Of a stretch of DNA of 64,000 bases, positions 19,231 to 28,725 are shown piece after piece. The stretch comes from Lacibacter sp. H375 (GTDB taxonomy: Bacteria; Bacteroidota; Bacteroidia; Chitinophagales; Chitinophagaceae): assembly GCF_037892425.1 (NCBI RefSeq), contig NZ_JBBKTT010000001.1, positions 4,216,001-4,280,000 on the forward strand, given 5' to 3'. The notes beneath the pieces were generated by a model, which did no database searches, was not told where the DNA came from, and worked only from the letters and a program-made list of their open reading frames with translations. Numbering within the stretch: the stretch's first letter is position 1; each line of letters begins with the position of its first letter. A program made the position numbers and the translations under genes.

Positions 19231-20283
19231 ATGTCATTCGATTTAAACAATTTACTCCGCTCCAACATCAAAGCCCTTGTTCCCTACTCTTCTGCACGTG
19301 ATGAATTTCACGGCGAAGCGAAAGTGTATTTGGATGCAAATGAAAACAGTATTGGTTCACCATTAGTGAAATGGTACAACCGTTACCCCGATCCTCAGCA
19401 GCAAAAGATCAAACAAAAATTATCTGCGATAAAAGGCGTTTCACCCAAACAGATTTTTATTGGTAATGGCAGCGATGAATGTATTGATCTGCTATACCGT
19501 GCTTTCTGTAATCCAGGTGTTGATAATGTGATCATTTGTCCGCCAACCTATGGTATGTATGAAGTAAGTGCCAACATCAACGATGTGGAATTACGTAAAG
19601 CTCCATTGCTGGATGATTTCCAACTGAACCTTGCACACATGGAAACATTGGTGGATGAGCGCACCAAACTCATCTGGATCTGTTCACCCAACAATCCAAC
19701 GGGTAACAGCATCAACCTTGCTGATATTGAAATGGTGCTGAATAATTTTGACGGTATTGTGGTGGTTGATGAAGCATACATCAACTTCTCCCGTCAGCGT
19801 TCATTGGTAACATTGCTGGCCGATTACCCGAACCTTGTGGTAATGCAAACACTCAGCAAAGCATGGGGATTGGCTGGTTTACGTTTAGGTATGGCATTTG
19901 CAAGTGAAGAGATCATCAACGTTTATAATAAGATCAAACCTCCTTATAACATCAGCGAAGCCGTGCAGGAACTGGTAGTGAAGGCACTCGACAATGTAGA
20001 AGATGTGAACGAAATGATAAAAGAACTTGTGAAAGAGCGCAAACGACTGGAAGCAGAATTACCAAAGCTCGCAGTAGTAGAAAAGGTTTATCCAAGTGAT
20101 GCCAATTTCCTGTTGGTGAAAGTTGTAGATGCAAGAGGCATCTATGAATATTTGCTCGCCAACCAGATCGTTGTACGTGACCGAAGTAAAGTTCTTTTAT
20201 GCGAAGGATCGCTACGTATTACCGTAGGAACTGCAAAGGAGAATGATGAATTACTGAATGCTTTGCAGAAGTTTATTGTTTAA
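19231..20283 (+). CDS. hisC: Histidinol-phosphate aminotransferase
   Basis: This 350-residue PLP enzyme of fold type I converts imidazole-acetol phosphate and glutamate to histidinol phosphate. Visible motifs are LDANENSIGSP near the N-terminus, IFIGNGSDECIDLL, CSPNNPTGN, VVDEAYINFS, and the PLP-lysine site TLSKAWGLAGLRLG. The RDRSK motif near residue 310 and LRITVGT complete the signature. It follows hisD on the same strand. Confidence 0.95.
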   Translation: MSFDLNNLLRSNIKALVPYSSARDEFHGEAKVYLDANENSIGSPLVKWYNRYPDPQQQKIKQKLSAIKGVSPKQIFIGNGSDECIDLLYRAFCNPGVDNVIICPPTYGMYEVSANINDVELRKAPLLDDFQLNLAHMETLVDERTKLIWICSPNNPTGNSINLADIEMVLNNFDGIVVVDEAYINFSRQRSLVTLLADYPNLVVMQTLSKAWGLAGLRLGMAFASEEIINVYNKIKPPYNISEAVQELVVKALDNVEDVNEMIKELVKERKRLEAELPKLAVVEKVYPSDANFLLVKVVDARGIYEYLLANQIVVRDRSKVLLCEGSLRITVGTAKENDELLNALQKFIV

Positions 20284-20313
20284 CGTTAACTTTAAAGCCG
20301 AAATAAATTATTC

Positions 20314-20721
20314 ATGAAGAAGATTTCAATTGCATTGCTCATCGCCGTTTCTGCATTTGCGTTCACTACGCAGCAACCTGATCTGAAAGCATCAGTGCTG
20401 CGTGGGAAAAAAGTATATGAAAATAATTGCCTGTCCTGTCATCAACCCGATGGTAAAGGAATGCAGGGGATGAATCCTCCACTTACAAAAACAAAGCAGG
20501 TGCTGGGTAATAAAACACAACTCATCAATATTATATTGGTCGGGCTTGACGAAGAAATGGTGATCAACGGCGTAACCTATTTGAACCCCATGCCTTCGCA
20601 ACCACACCTGAAAGACCAGGAAATTGCAGATGTGTTAACGTATGTGCGCAATAGTTTTGGCAACAAAGCAAGTTTGGTTACAACAGCAGAAGTAAAAGCA
20701 GCAAGAGCTAAAATGAAATAA
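20314..20721 (+). CDS. Periplasmic c-type cytochrome
   Basis: This 135-residue protein has a signal peptide ([20 protein letters not shown]) and one haem-binding CXXCH ([13 protein letters not shown]). Likely axial Met residues occur in MNPPL or NPMPSQPH. It is a class I cytochrome c domain like those fused to or partnered with periplasmic dehydrogenases. Oddly it sits inside the histidine operon, 30 bp after hisC and 4 bp before hisB, so it should be cotranscribed with them. No functional link to histidine synthesis is known to me. Confidence 0.9.
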   Translation: MKKISIALLIAVSAFAFTTQQPDLKASVLRGKKVYENNCLSCHQPDGKGMQGMNPPLTKTKQVLGNKTQLINIILVGLDEEMVINGVTYLNPMPSQPHLKDQEIADVLTYVRNSFGNKASLVTTAEVKAARAKMK

Positions 20722-20725
20722 TAAA

Positions 20726-21868
20726 ATGAAGCGAGTTCTATTTATCGACAGAGACGGCACACTTATTAATGAAGCCCCTCCTACTTATCAACTCGATTCG
20801 TTCGATAAGCTTACATTTTATCCTGATGTATTCTTTTATCTGCGCAAGATCGCTGCTGAACTTGATTATGAATTGGTGATGCCAACAAATCAAGATGGAA
20901 TGGGCACTGATGCGTTTCCTGAAGACACGTTCTGGCCTGTACACAATTTTGTGGTAAAGAGTTTAGCGAATGAAGGTATTGTATTCAGTGAGGTACTGAT
21001 CGACCGCACATTCCCGCATGAAAATGCTCCTACACGTAAGCCGGGCACTGGTATGTTTACCAAATACCTCAACAACCCCGATTATGATCTTGCCAATTCA
21101 TTCGTCATTGGTGATCGTATTACCGATGTACAATTAGCAAAGAACCTTGGTTGCAAAGCCATCTGGATGAATATCGATGCCAATCTTGGTGCTGCTGAAA
21201 TCCAGGATAAAGTAACGGAGCTGCGTCAATCAACCATTGTATTAGAAACACCAAACTGGAAAGATATCTATGAATTTCTCAAACTCGGTTTGCGTACGGT
21301 TACGCATGAACGTAATACCAACGAAACAAAGATCAGCGTTGAACTGAATGTTGATGGCAGCGGCAAAGCAAACATCCACACCGGTCTTGGATTCTTTGAT
21401 CATATGCTTGACCAGATTGCACGACACGGCAAAATGGATCTCAACATCACCACGAATGGTGATCTGCATATTGATGAACATCATACCATTGAAGACACAG
21501 GTATTGCGTTAGGTGAAGCATTTGGTAAAGCCCTTGCTGATAAGCGTGGCATGGAGCGTTATGGTTTTGCCTTACCAATGGATGAAGCCGATGCAAAAGT
21601 GCTGATTGATTTCGGCGGTCGTAACTGGATCGTTTGGAATGCAACATTCAAGCGTGAGAAGATCGGCGAAATGCCAACGGAAATGTTCTTCCATTTCTTC
21701 AAATCGTTCAGCGATGCAGCAAAATGTAATCTCAACATCGAATGTCATGGCGACAATGAACATCATAAAATTGAAGCCATCTTCAAAGCATTTGCCAAAG
21801 CCATCCGCATGGCGGTAAAACGTGATCCATTGAGCAATTATTTACCTTCTACCAAAGGAGTATTGTAG
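20726..21868 (+). CDS. hisB: Bifunctional histidinol-phosphatase / imidazoleglycerol-phosphate dehydratase
   Basis: This 380-residue two-domain enzyme has an N-terminal HAD phosphatase (residues 1-165) with the nucleophile motif [11 protein letters not shown] and [17 protein letters not shown]. The C-terminal IGP dehydratase (about 190-380) shows [32 protein letters not shown] and the second metal site [16 protein letters not shown]. It catalyses the sixth and eighth steps of the pathway. hisH, hisA, hisF and hisIE do not follow in this window, so the pathway genes are split here. Confidence 0.96.
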   Translation: MKRVLFIDRDGTLINEAPPTYQLDSFDKLTFYPDVFFYLRKIAAELDYELVMPTNQDGMGTDAFPEDTFWPVHNFVVKSLANEGIVFSEVLIDRTFPHENAPTRKPGTGMFTKYLNNPDYDLANSFVIGDRITDVQLAKNLGCKAIWMNIDANLGAAEIQDKVTELRQSTIVLETPNWKDIYEFLKLGLRTVTHERNTNETKISVELNVDGSGKANIHTGLGFFDHMLDQIARHGKMDLNITTNGDLHIDEHHTIEDTGIALGEAFGKALADKRGMERYGFALPMDEADAKVLIDFGGRNWIVWNATFKREKIGEMPTEMFFHFFKSFSDAAKCNLNIECHGDNEHHKIEAIFKAFAKAIRMAVKRDPLSNYLPSTKGVL

Positions 21869-22183
21869 AAAGAAGTCTAAACCATGATTTGGGGAGATTT
21901 ATCTGATTAGGCAGGTGTTAATACATCTTTTCCCTTTTCACCGCAGAAAACATGAGATAAGGAGTTGAGCGCAGAGATAACTCTGCGAAAAACTCTGTGG
22001 CCTCCTTTCTCTGAGGCTAAACAGGCTGCATACATTTTTTTTCAGCCAGCTGAAATTCATCTCAAATTAAACATCCAACAATATGTATCAGTTGTTGTGA
22101 TGACCTGCAGTTCAAGAGCGCCTGATACAGGTCATAGCAGGATCAAAAAAATCAAAATACATTTATGGTATAAAACACGGTTT
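21869..22183 (+). other. Intergenic region between hisB and the UspA gene
   Basis: No gene is supported; an open frame extending upstream from the UspA start has no family resemblance. It contains an inverted repeat, ATGACCTG at 22100-22107 and CAGGTCAT at 22128-22135, with a 20 nt spacer, about 50-85 bp upstream of the UspA start, a plausible regulator site. Confidence 0.4.
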
Positions 22184-23005
22184 ATGAAAACGATCCTTGT
22201 TCCCATAGATTTCTCCTCTACCTCACTTAACGCTGCTTCATATGCTTTACAATATGCGAAACAGGTAGGCGGAAAGCTCATACTTATTCATGCATATCAA
22301 CAGCCCTTACTTTATCCTTTATACCAAGGCGTTGAGGTTTCGCCTGAAGGAATGCGGGAGATCAAGAAAAAAGAACTGCAGTTAGTGGCTAATCAGCTTG
22401 CAGAATTACAACCGTTGATCAAAGTGGAACATATGATGTTTGATGGCGAAGTGGTTGATGTACTTACATCACTCACCGATGCAATGCAGGTGTCATTTAT
22501 TGTGATGGGTATTACCGGCGCAGGTAAGCTGAAAGAAAAATACATTGGCAGTAATACACTGGCCGTAGCAAAAAGTTGCAAAGTTCCCGTGTTGATCGTT
22601 CCTGAAAATGCAGTGTTTAGCCGAATCAATGATATTGGTTTAACCACCGATTTCAGGGATGTGATTAATACAATACCTGATCACATTGTCAGTGAACTCA
22701 TCAAATCAACCGGTGCAAGATTACATGTGCTGAATGTAGATTTTAAAAACAGGCAATGGACCAACGATACTCCTTTCCAAAGTGGATTAGTGGAAACTAT
22801 GTTCCAGCAATATCATCCGCAATACCACTTTATTGACAAGCAAGATATGGTGGAAGGCTTGAATGAATATGCGAACAAATTCAGTATTGAAATATTATTG
22901 GTGATACCGCAAAAACATAATCTAATCGAAAAAATATTCTCAGGCAGCCATACAAAAGAATTGATCTTTCACAGCGATGTGCCTGTGATGGTGATGCATG
23001 AGTAA
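22184..23005 (+). CDS. Universal stress protein with two UspA domains
   Basis: This is a 273-residue cytoplasmic protein. The start at 22184 is chosen because MKTILVPIDFSSTSLNAASYA is the standard UspA opening; the upstream frame is unrelated. The first domain ends with the ATP-binding-type pattern FIVMGITGAGKLKEKYIGS and VPVLIVPENA. The second, weaker domain ends KNHNLIEK-like then FSGSHTKELIFHSDVPVMVM in pattern. Tandem Usp proteins act in stress and redox adaptation. It has its own upstream dyad and downstream terminator. Confidence 0.9.
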   Translation: MKTILVPIDFSSTSLNAASYALQYAKQVGGKLILIHAYQQPLLYPLYQGVEVSPEGMREIKKKELQLVANQLAELQPLIKVEHMMFDGEVVDVLTSLTDAMQVSFIVMGITGAGKLKEKYIGSNTLAVAKSCKVPVLIVPENAVFSRINDIGLTTDFRDVINTIPDHIVSELIKSTGARLHVLNVDFKNRQWTNDTPFQSGLVETMFQQYHPQYHFIDKQDMVEGLNEYANKFSIEILLVIPQKHNLIEKIFSGSHTKELIFHSDVPVMVMHE

Positions 23006-23055
23006 ATTCTTAAACAGCGACATATGGAATGAGCAAAGGAAAAGGTAAATCTGGC

Positions 23056-23087
23056 GGGTCGGGCTAAATTAGCCGGATCCGTTTTTT
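23056..23087 (+). terminator. Terminator after the UspA gene
   Basis: GGGTC-G-GGCTAA pairs with TTAGCC-G-GATCC with one internal mismatch and a one-base loop region, followed by GTTTTTTATT. It lies between the convergent UspA and patatin genes. Confidence 0.6.
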
Positions 23088-23099
23088 ATTATCGTAAAA

Positions 23100-24878
23100 C
23101 TATTTCCAGAACTGCAGTTCCGGCTTTGTTTCCTTCAGCTTTTGTTTGGTTTGGGTGTATCCTCTTTCGATAAGTTGTTTCCAGTTGTTCCAATCTAAAA
23201 ACTTAAACTCTTTCAGATCAAGATCGAGAAACACAGATACATTGGTTTTGCTGCTCTCCTGCCTGTGCCTGCTGTTAATGGTTATGCTGTTAACAAGTAT
23301 AGATGAGATGCCCGGCAGTTGATGTGTTGTTGAGTTGGTGATCTTACTCCAGAACAATTCCCATGAGGTAGGTATTTCGTGCAAATCAAACATCGCTGTT
23401 TCTTCAGCCGATAATGAAACAGCAACAATATGGCGCACAGGTTTTTTATACATGGCTTCAACCGGAAGGTTATCAATTACTCCTCCGTCAATATGCAGAT
23501 GTTTATTAATGATCACCGGAGGAAATACACCTGGTATGGCCATGCTTGCTGCTACCTGCAATTGTGTTAATCCTCTGTCATGCACTTTTAATGACGCACT
23601 TGAAAAATTGGTGGATACACAATAGGTGTACACCCAAAGATCTTCCAGGTGCGAATCACCAAACATGGTATCTAAAAACTTCCGGATCTTTTTGCCGGAC
23701 ATCAGTGATACAATTGGCAACGTCAGATCATTCGAGGTTAATTTACTATCAGCCGCAAGCTTACACATAACATCTGCCTTGTCAAAATCAAAATCAAGAA
23801 ATGATAATCCGGCACCGTACACTGCCCCTGCACTGGTTCCACCAATAAAATCAAATTCAACACCAGCTTCAAGTAATGCTTTTGCTGCACCTACGTGCGC
23901 AAATCCTCTTGCACCTCCGCCACCCAATACCAAGCCCGTTGCCTGGTGTGTAACAATGCGGCAAAACCTGCGTGTATCAGCTGCCTTATTTTTTCGCATG
24001 TGTAAATGCATATCCACTTTTCGTTCGTGAAACCATCGTCTTGTGTTAGAAGGCAACGCAGCATTCTCTTCATGCAACAAGAGCAGGTAGATCTTTTTAT
24101 TCATCACATTGTCTGAATACAGATGCAATACTTTTTCAATCTCGTATATATGACAGTCGGCATGAAAATCTGTTGCAATGATCACCAGATCACAATAGGC
24201 AATACATTGCCTGGCCCATTCTGGATTTTCCATATCGCACACAAGGAAATTAAGACCAGGTTGCTTCTCCATATCATCAAATGTGCTATGATCATCTTCG
24301 CCTTTATGCGAAGCATAATCATAAATACTGATACCAAAACCCATCTTGCCTAATTCTTCCTGAATAGCACCAGTATAAGCACTCACATCATTAGCCGCCT
24401 GAAGATTTACAACCGCAATATTTTTTGGCGCTGCATCCATTTTTGTTTGATGGTTGTTGCGACGCATGCGCTCAATGATAAATTTTGTAATGGCATTGGC
24501 GAAGGAAGGAAATTGCTGTACCAGTGTTTTATAATCATCATCTTCCAATTGGAGAATGAGCGATCTGCGTAAAGCAACTACTGATGCACTATGTGGCTCC
24601 TTTGTAAAAAGAGAAAATTCGCCAATGGGTTCACCGGTTGAAATATCACCTAGAATAAAGATATCGCTGTCGGTATGTTGTATGGCTCTGAAACGGCCTG
24701 ATAAAACGATGTAGAACGAATGTCCTTTCTCACCTTGCTGGAAAAGGTATTCACCCGCTTCAAACGCAAGTATGTTGGTAAGGTTTAAAATATTCTCTAC
24801 CTGCTCATCATTCATTTCTCCAAATAAACGCACCAATGACTGGTGTAATAGCAACTTGTGGTCGGCTGTTTGATTCAT
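23100..24878 (-). CDS. Cyclic-nucleotide-binding patatin-like phospholipase
   Basis: This 592-residue protein of the neuropathy-target-esterase type has a cNMP-binding domain at about residues 10-130 (FQQGEKGHSFYIVLSGRFR, PIGEFSLF). A middle region follows at about 145-300, and a patatin domain at about 310-480. The patatin motifs are complete: oxyanion hole LGGGGARGFAHVGA, nucleophile GGTSAG and the catalytic Asp in HIDGGVIDNLP. It likely cleaves acyl chains from phospholipids under control of a bound nucleotide. It is on the minus strand opposite UspA and stands alone. Confidence 0.92.
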   Translation of the reverse strand: MNQTADHKLLLHQSLVRLFGEMNDEQVENILNLTNILAFEAGEYLFQQGEKGHSFYIVLSGRFRAIQHTDSDIFILGDISTGEPIGEFSLFTKEPHSASVVALRRSLILQLEDDDYKTLVQQFPSFANAITKFIIERMRRNNHQTKMDAAPKNIAVVNLQAANDVSAYTGAIQEELGKMGFGISIYDYASHKGEDDHSTFDDMEKQPGLNFLVCDMENPEWARQCIAYCDLVIIATDFHADCHIYEIEKVLHLYSDNVMNKKIYLLLLHEENAALPSNTRRWFHERKVDMHLHMRKNKAADTRRFCRIVTHQATGLVLGGGGARGFAHVGAAKALLEAGVEFDFIGGTSAGAVYGAGLSFLDFDFDKADVMCKLAADSKLTSNDLTLPIVSLMSGKKIRKFLDTMFGDSHLEDLWVYTYCVSTNFSSASLKVHDRGLTQLQVAASMAIPGVFPPVIINKHLHIDGGVIDNLPVEAMYKKPVRHIVAVSLSAEETAMFDLHEIPTSWELFWSKITNSTTHQLPGISSILVNSITINSRHRQESSKTNVSVFLDLDLKEFKFLDWNNWKQLIERGYTQTKQKLKETKPELQFWK

Positions 24879-24978
24879 TGACTGGATCTGATACTCGTTA
24901 ACAATATGGCTGGGTTATTTCAACGGGACGGAGATAGAACGTTCTTAATACAGAAAGATAGTTAAAAATTACAGTACC

Positions 24979-25941
24979 TCAATTTACTGTAATAATCACA
25001 TTCCCCGTTTTCTGCCCGGTTTCAACATACCTGTATGCTTCAACAATTTCATCGAGTTTATAATGCCTGTCGATGACTGGTTTGAATTTACCTGTTTCAA
25101 CCAATTCTTTTAGAAATAGAACATCAGCTTTACTGATGGTTGGTAAAGGGAATAAAACTTTTTTACCGCCAGTTAATGATGTGGTAAGTGCAAGAAAAAC
25201 ATTGGCGCTGTTCTTTCCTAATTCGGTAGAAATATAAATTCCTTTTTCATGCAGCAGCGGTTTGCATTTTGCAAAAGAACTTTTACCAACAGCATCAAAT
25301 ACAAAATGAAAACGATCATCAATCTTGGTAAAATCCTGTTGCGTATAATCAATGACCACATCAGCACCCAACGACTTTACCAGTTCTACATTTTTGGTAT
25401 TGCAAACAGCAGTAACCTTTGCGCCGAAATATTTGAGCAGCTGCACCGCAGCAGAACCAATAGCACCTGTAGCACCATTCACCAATATGTTTTGTCCGGC
25501 CTGCACTTTTGCTGCACGTATGTCGCACAACGCATAATGACCGCCTTCTGTAATTGCCGCCGCTTCATTAAAGTCAACATTTTGCGGCATAGTTGCAATT
25601 GCTGCATCTTCTGCAATACAGATGTATTGTGCATGTGCGCCAAATGATGTGTCATTATAACCAAACACTTTGTCGCCAGTTGAAAATGATCGCACGTTTT
25701 TACCAACTGCTTCCACAACACCTGCAAACTCATTACCCAGTATTTTGAATTTTGGTTTGAACAAGCCACTGAAAAAACGGGAGATAAAATATTGTGCACT
25801 GCGAAAACCACAATCGGTTCTGTTTACTGTTGTTGCATTAACTTTAATCAGCACTTCGTTATCTTTTTGTACAGGTTTTTCTACCTCTATTACGTGTACA
25901 ACTTCAGGTGGGCCGTAGATTGTGTGGATAGCTGCTTTCAT
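24979..25941 (-). CDS. NAD(P)-dependent quinone oxidoreductase / alcohol dehydrogenase-like (MDR family)
   Basis: This 320-residue protein starts at 25941 with MKAAIHTIYGPPEVVHVIE, typical of zinc-independent medium-chain reductases. GNEFAGVVEAVGKNVRSFSTGDKVFG marks the substrate domain. ILVNGATGAIGSAAVQLLKY is the dinucleotide-binding loop. The catalytic zinc Cys of true alcohol dehydrogenases is not seen, so it is probably a quinone or enone reductase. It is the last gene of a minus-strand run (28566 to 24979) with gaps of about 20-60 bp. Confidence 0.87.
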   Translation of the reverse strand: MKAAIHTIYGPPEVVHVIEVEKPVQKDNEVLIKVNATTVNRTDCGFRSAQYFISRFFSGLFKPKFKILGNEFAGVVEAVGKNVRSFSTGDKVFGYNDTSFGAHAQYICIAEDAAIATMPQNVDFNEAAAITEGGHYALCDIRAAKVQAGQNILVNGATGAIGSAAVQLLKYFGAKVTAVCNTKNVELVKSLGADVVIDYTQQDFTKIDDRFHFVFDAVGKSSFAKCKPLLHEKGIYISTELGKNSANVFLALTTSLTGGKKVLFPLPTISKADVLFLKELVETGKFKPVIDRHYKLDEIVEAYRYVETGQKTGNVIITVN

Positions 25942-25998
25942 TATTTGATAAGGTTTTGTATTTACCAGAGTTACCAACCCTGCGTACTAATTAAATCA

Positions 25999-26754
25999 TC
26001 ATTTCCCCACCTTCAATAACAATGCTACCAATGCTTCCACTGCAGACCATTGCGGATTATGATCTGCTTCCATTTGCATCACAGGCCAACCTTTCTTTTT
26101 TGCTCGATCTGCCTGCAATGCAAAATCATCGGTTGAAGCATCAACGCCTTTTGCAACGGTAAGAATATAAGTAACGGGTAAGCTTAACCGTTTTGTATTT
26201 GTAAGCGATATTGTATCAGTAAATGTTTTCAAAGGATGAGGCACATCTTTTGGCGGCTCTTGCCCCGGTTTTACCCAGGCAGGTATCAAGTAGCCATTGC
26301 TTGCCATTTTCATCACCCAATCGGCACGAGCACCTTGCATGCTTACCACACTCTCACCATGATCAGGTACAAATGCATCGAGGTAAATTAATTTGCCGAT
26401 ACGTTCGGGTACACGATCGGCAACACCGGTTATGACCATACCACCATAACTATGACCAACGAGAATTACATTATGCAAGTCTTCATACAAGATCATGTTC
26501 ACCACATCGTTGATATGTGTATTCAATCCAACTTCAAGAGATGCAAGATGAACCCGTTCCCCTTGACCTGTTAATGAAGGACGATATACAATTGCACCTG
26601 TTGCCGTCATCAACGAATCAGCTTTCTTAAATGCCCAGCTACCACCCCATGCGCCATGCACAATTACATACACTGGTTTTGCTGGTGCTTGAGCAAGGAT
26701 CAACTGCTGCACACTAAGTGCGATGAACATAAATAATAATATGACAGACCTCAT
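25999..26754 (-). CDS. Secreted alpha/beta hydrolase
   Basis: This 251-residue protein has a signal peptide (MRSVILLFMFIALSVQQLILAQ). The oxyanion and nucleophile motifs are VIVHGAWGGSWAF and LVGHSYGGMVITG. The expected late acid and His are near PVMQMEADHNPQWSAVEAL. It resembles the plant-type salicylate/hydroxynitrile esterase group of alpha/beta hydrolases. The substrate is unknown. It lies within the minus-strand run between the reductase and a beta-propeller lipoprotein. Confidence 0.88.
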   Translation of the reverse strand: MRSVILLFMFIALSVQQLILAQAPAKPVYVIVHGAWGGSWAFKKADSLMTATGAIVYRPSLTGQGERVHLASLEVGLNTHINDVVNMILYEDLHNVILVGHSYGGMVITGVADRVPERIGKLIYLDAFVPDHGESVVSMQGARADWVMKMASNGYLIPAWVKPGQEPPKDVPHPLKTFTDTISLTNTKRLSLPVTYILTVAKGVDASTDDFALQADRAKKKGWPVMQMEADHNPQWSAVEALVALLLKVGK

Positions 26755-26804
26755 CTGAATGTATTTTTAATCAAAGTAAGTTAATGTGATATTTGTCTTA
26801 ATGA

Positions 26805-27812
26805 TTATTTTTTCTTTTTTTCGAACTTCAACAGCTTAGCTCCCCTGATATCACCTACGTAAATATTTCCGTTCTTGTCTACTGCAATATCATGATACCA
26901 GGAAGCAGTTCGTTTGTTTTCTCCTGTGCTGCCAAATTGAAAAACAACATTTCCTGCTGTGTCGTATTGAAAAACCTTCGAACCCTTGTTACCAATATCA
27001 GTCGTAATGGTATAATCAAAATCGATGGCGTAAAGATGTTGTGCGCTGTCGATTGTTACAGATGGCAATTGAGGTACGGAATCTTTGTTCTTTAACACAC
27101 GTAGAAATTTGCCATTTTTATCAAACACCTGGATGCGGTTATTTTGCCTGTCAGCCACATAAACATGTTCGTTTTTATCAAGCGTTATACCATGCGGTAT
27201 ATCAAATTCACCTTCATCGCTTCCTTTTGTACCCCATTGCAATAAATACTTTCCATCAGCGGAAAACTTCACCACCCTGCTGTTACCATAGCCATCACTC
27301 ACATAAAATGAACCGTCATTTGCAACAATAACATCGGTGGGTAAATTAAAATGCGAAGAATCGTTGCCGGGAGTTTTTGCAATACCCAGCTTCATCAATA
27401 ACTGTCCATTGTGACTGAACTTTAGTATTTGATGAAGCCCCACATCTGTTACCCAAACATTATCATTCTTATCAACCGTTAAACCATGCGGCATGATGAA
27501 TTGATTGGCGCCCCATTCATTGATGATGGTTCCTGTTTCAGCATCAAGCTCAAGTATGGTGTTTTTATCAATAAATGATTCCGGAAAAGGATCGGTCCAT
27601 TTTCTACCCGCCCTGTGAAAAACAAAGATGTGCTGCTTGCTGTCGATGCCGATACCGGTTGGCTGACCAAATGAATAACCTGCAGGCAACTGAGGCCATG
27701 CCTCATCCAACGCATAGTTTATTGGTTGATCATTCTTATTATTGTTTGGATTATCAGCACACCCAAACAAAACAACTATTGCAAGTAAAAGGAAGTTCTT
27801 TATTGTATACAT
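26805..27812 (-). CDS. NHL-repeat beta-propeller lipoprotein
   Basis: This 335-residue lipoprotein (MYTIKNFLLLAIVVLFGCAD) has repeated NHL motifs: IGIDSKQHIFVFHRAG, LTVDKNDNVWVTDVGLHQI, DVIVANDGSFYVSDGYGN, GITLDKNEHVYVADRQNNRI and IAVDKNGNIYVGDIRGAK. This gives a six-bladed propeller. The arrangement is like peptidyl-alpha-hydroxyglycine lyase family proteins, but enzymatic activity is not certain. It is 22 bp downstream of a multi-pass membrane protein in the same operon-like run. Confidence 0.88.
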   Translation of the reverse strand: MYTIKNFLLLAIVVLFGCADNPNNNKNDQPINYALDEAWPQLPAGYSFGQPTGIGIDSKQHIFVFHRAGRKWTDPFPESFIDKNTILELDAETGTIINEWGANQFIMPHGLTVDKNDNVWVTDVGLHQILKFSHNGQLLMKLGIAKTPGNDSSHFNLPTDVIVANDGSFYVSDGYGNSRVVKFSADGKYLLQWGTKGSDEGEFDIPHGITLDKNEHVYVADRQNNRIQVFDKNGKFLRVLKNKDSVPQLPSVTIDSAQHLYAIDFDYTITTDIGNKGSKVFQYDTAGNVVFQFGSTGENKRTASWYHDIAVDKNGNIYVGDIRGAKLLKFEKKKK

Positions 27813-27834
27813 GTTGTTTATGAAAATTAATATT

Positions 27835-28566
27835 TCATCCTTTGATCATGGTTTTCAAAAACGTTTGCACCGCTTCTGATTTTCCGATTGGTTCAAGCAA
27901 AAGAATGAACAGGTTTACCCCGAGCGCCAGGTAAGTAGCAGCATGTTTAAGCTTATCATATTTCCATGCAGCAAGCAACAACATGGTAATAATGATGGCC
28001 TGTGTAGGATACATCGGCGCCATAATATCAATATTTGGCCAATGCTTACTATTCATGCCTATGTAAACATTCTGTACACCCCTTCCAAGCGCAGGCATCA
28101 TGATCAAAAATACGGTGGTAATAAGCCACCATGCATGTTGCTCAATTTGCTTACGATGAATAATACTTTTAATAACAGCAAAACCAAAAGCCGTCATCAT
28201 TACAATTTCAACAGCTGCAACACCAAAAAAGAACCAGGGTTTAAACGGACCAAACCTTGTGGGATCCTTTGCGATGAGTTCTGTTGTTGCAATATCCCTG
28301 TGCATCATACCCAAAGCCGTTAAACAAACGCCCCCGGCCAAAAACATTCCTATGATACCGTTGGTGCGATGTAAGCTCAATTTGCCATGTGTTGCCCAAT
28401 ATGGTTGCAGAATAAGATAGAGATACCAGACAGTACCCGTCCAGTAATGAATATGAACCGACCACGCATTGTCAGTAAAATCACCCCAATAATCTCTGAA
28501 AATTCCAATTTGCATAAAGAACATGGGAATAAACATCCACTTGTACAAACTCTTGTAACGTTGCAT
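27835..28566 (-). CDS. Multi-pass membrane protein (DUF2306-like)
   Basis: This 243-residue protein has about six or seven hydrophobic segments. Conserved-looking His residues occur in VHIHYWTGTVWYLYLILQPYW and KLSLHRTNGIIGM, a pattern also present in the membrane protein at 43522-44328, so the two appear to be distant relatives. The His pairs at membrane borders would suit haem or metal binding, which is an inference. It is the first gene of the minus-strand run ending at 24979. Confidence 0.72.
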   Translation of the reverse strand: MQRYKSLYKWMFIPMFFMQIGIFRDYWGDFTDNAWSVHIHYWTGTVWYLYLILQPYWATHGKLSLHRTNGIIGMFLAGGVCLTALGMMHRDIATTELIAKDPTRFGPFKPWFFFGVAAVEIVMMTAFGFAVIKSIIHRKQIEQHAWWLITTVFLIMMPALGRGVQNVYIGMNSKHWPNIDIMAPMYPTQAIIITMLLLAAWKYDKLKHAATYLALGVNLFILLLEPIGKSEAVQTFLKTMIKG

Positions 28567-28725
28567 GGGTAAACAGTTTTACAGTTTTGGTGATTGATAG
28601 AAAACTCATCGTACGATGAAAGATGAATCGTACGTTGGTATGGAAGAAAGATAAACTGTTCTTTTGAGTAATACAAGAAAGCATATCGGTCAACTATCCA
28701 CACTGATGTTCTGCTGATGAACAGT

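Noticed and set aside
21965-22183. Upstream extension of the UspA gene
   Set aside because: The UspA domain begins exactly at the ATG at 22184; the extension has no family resemblance.
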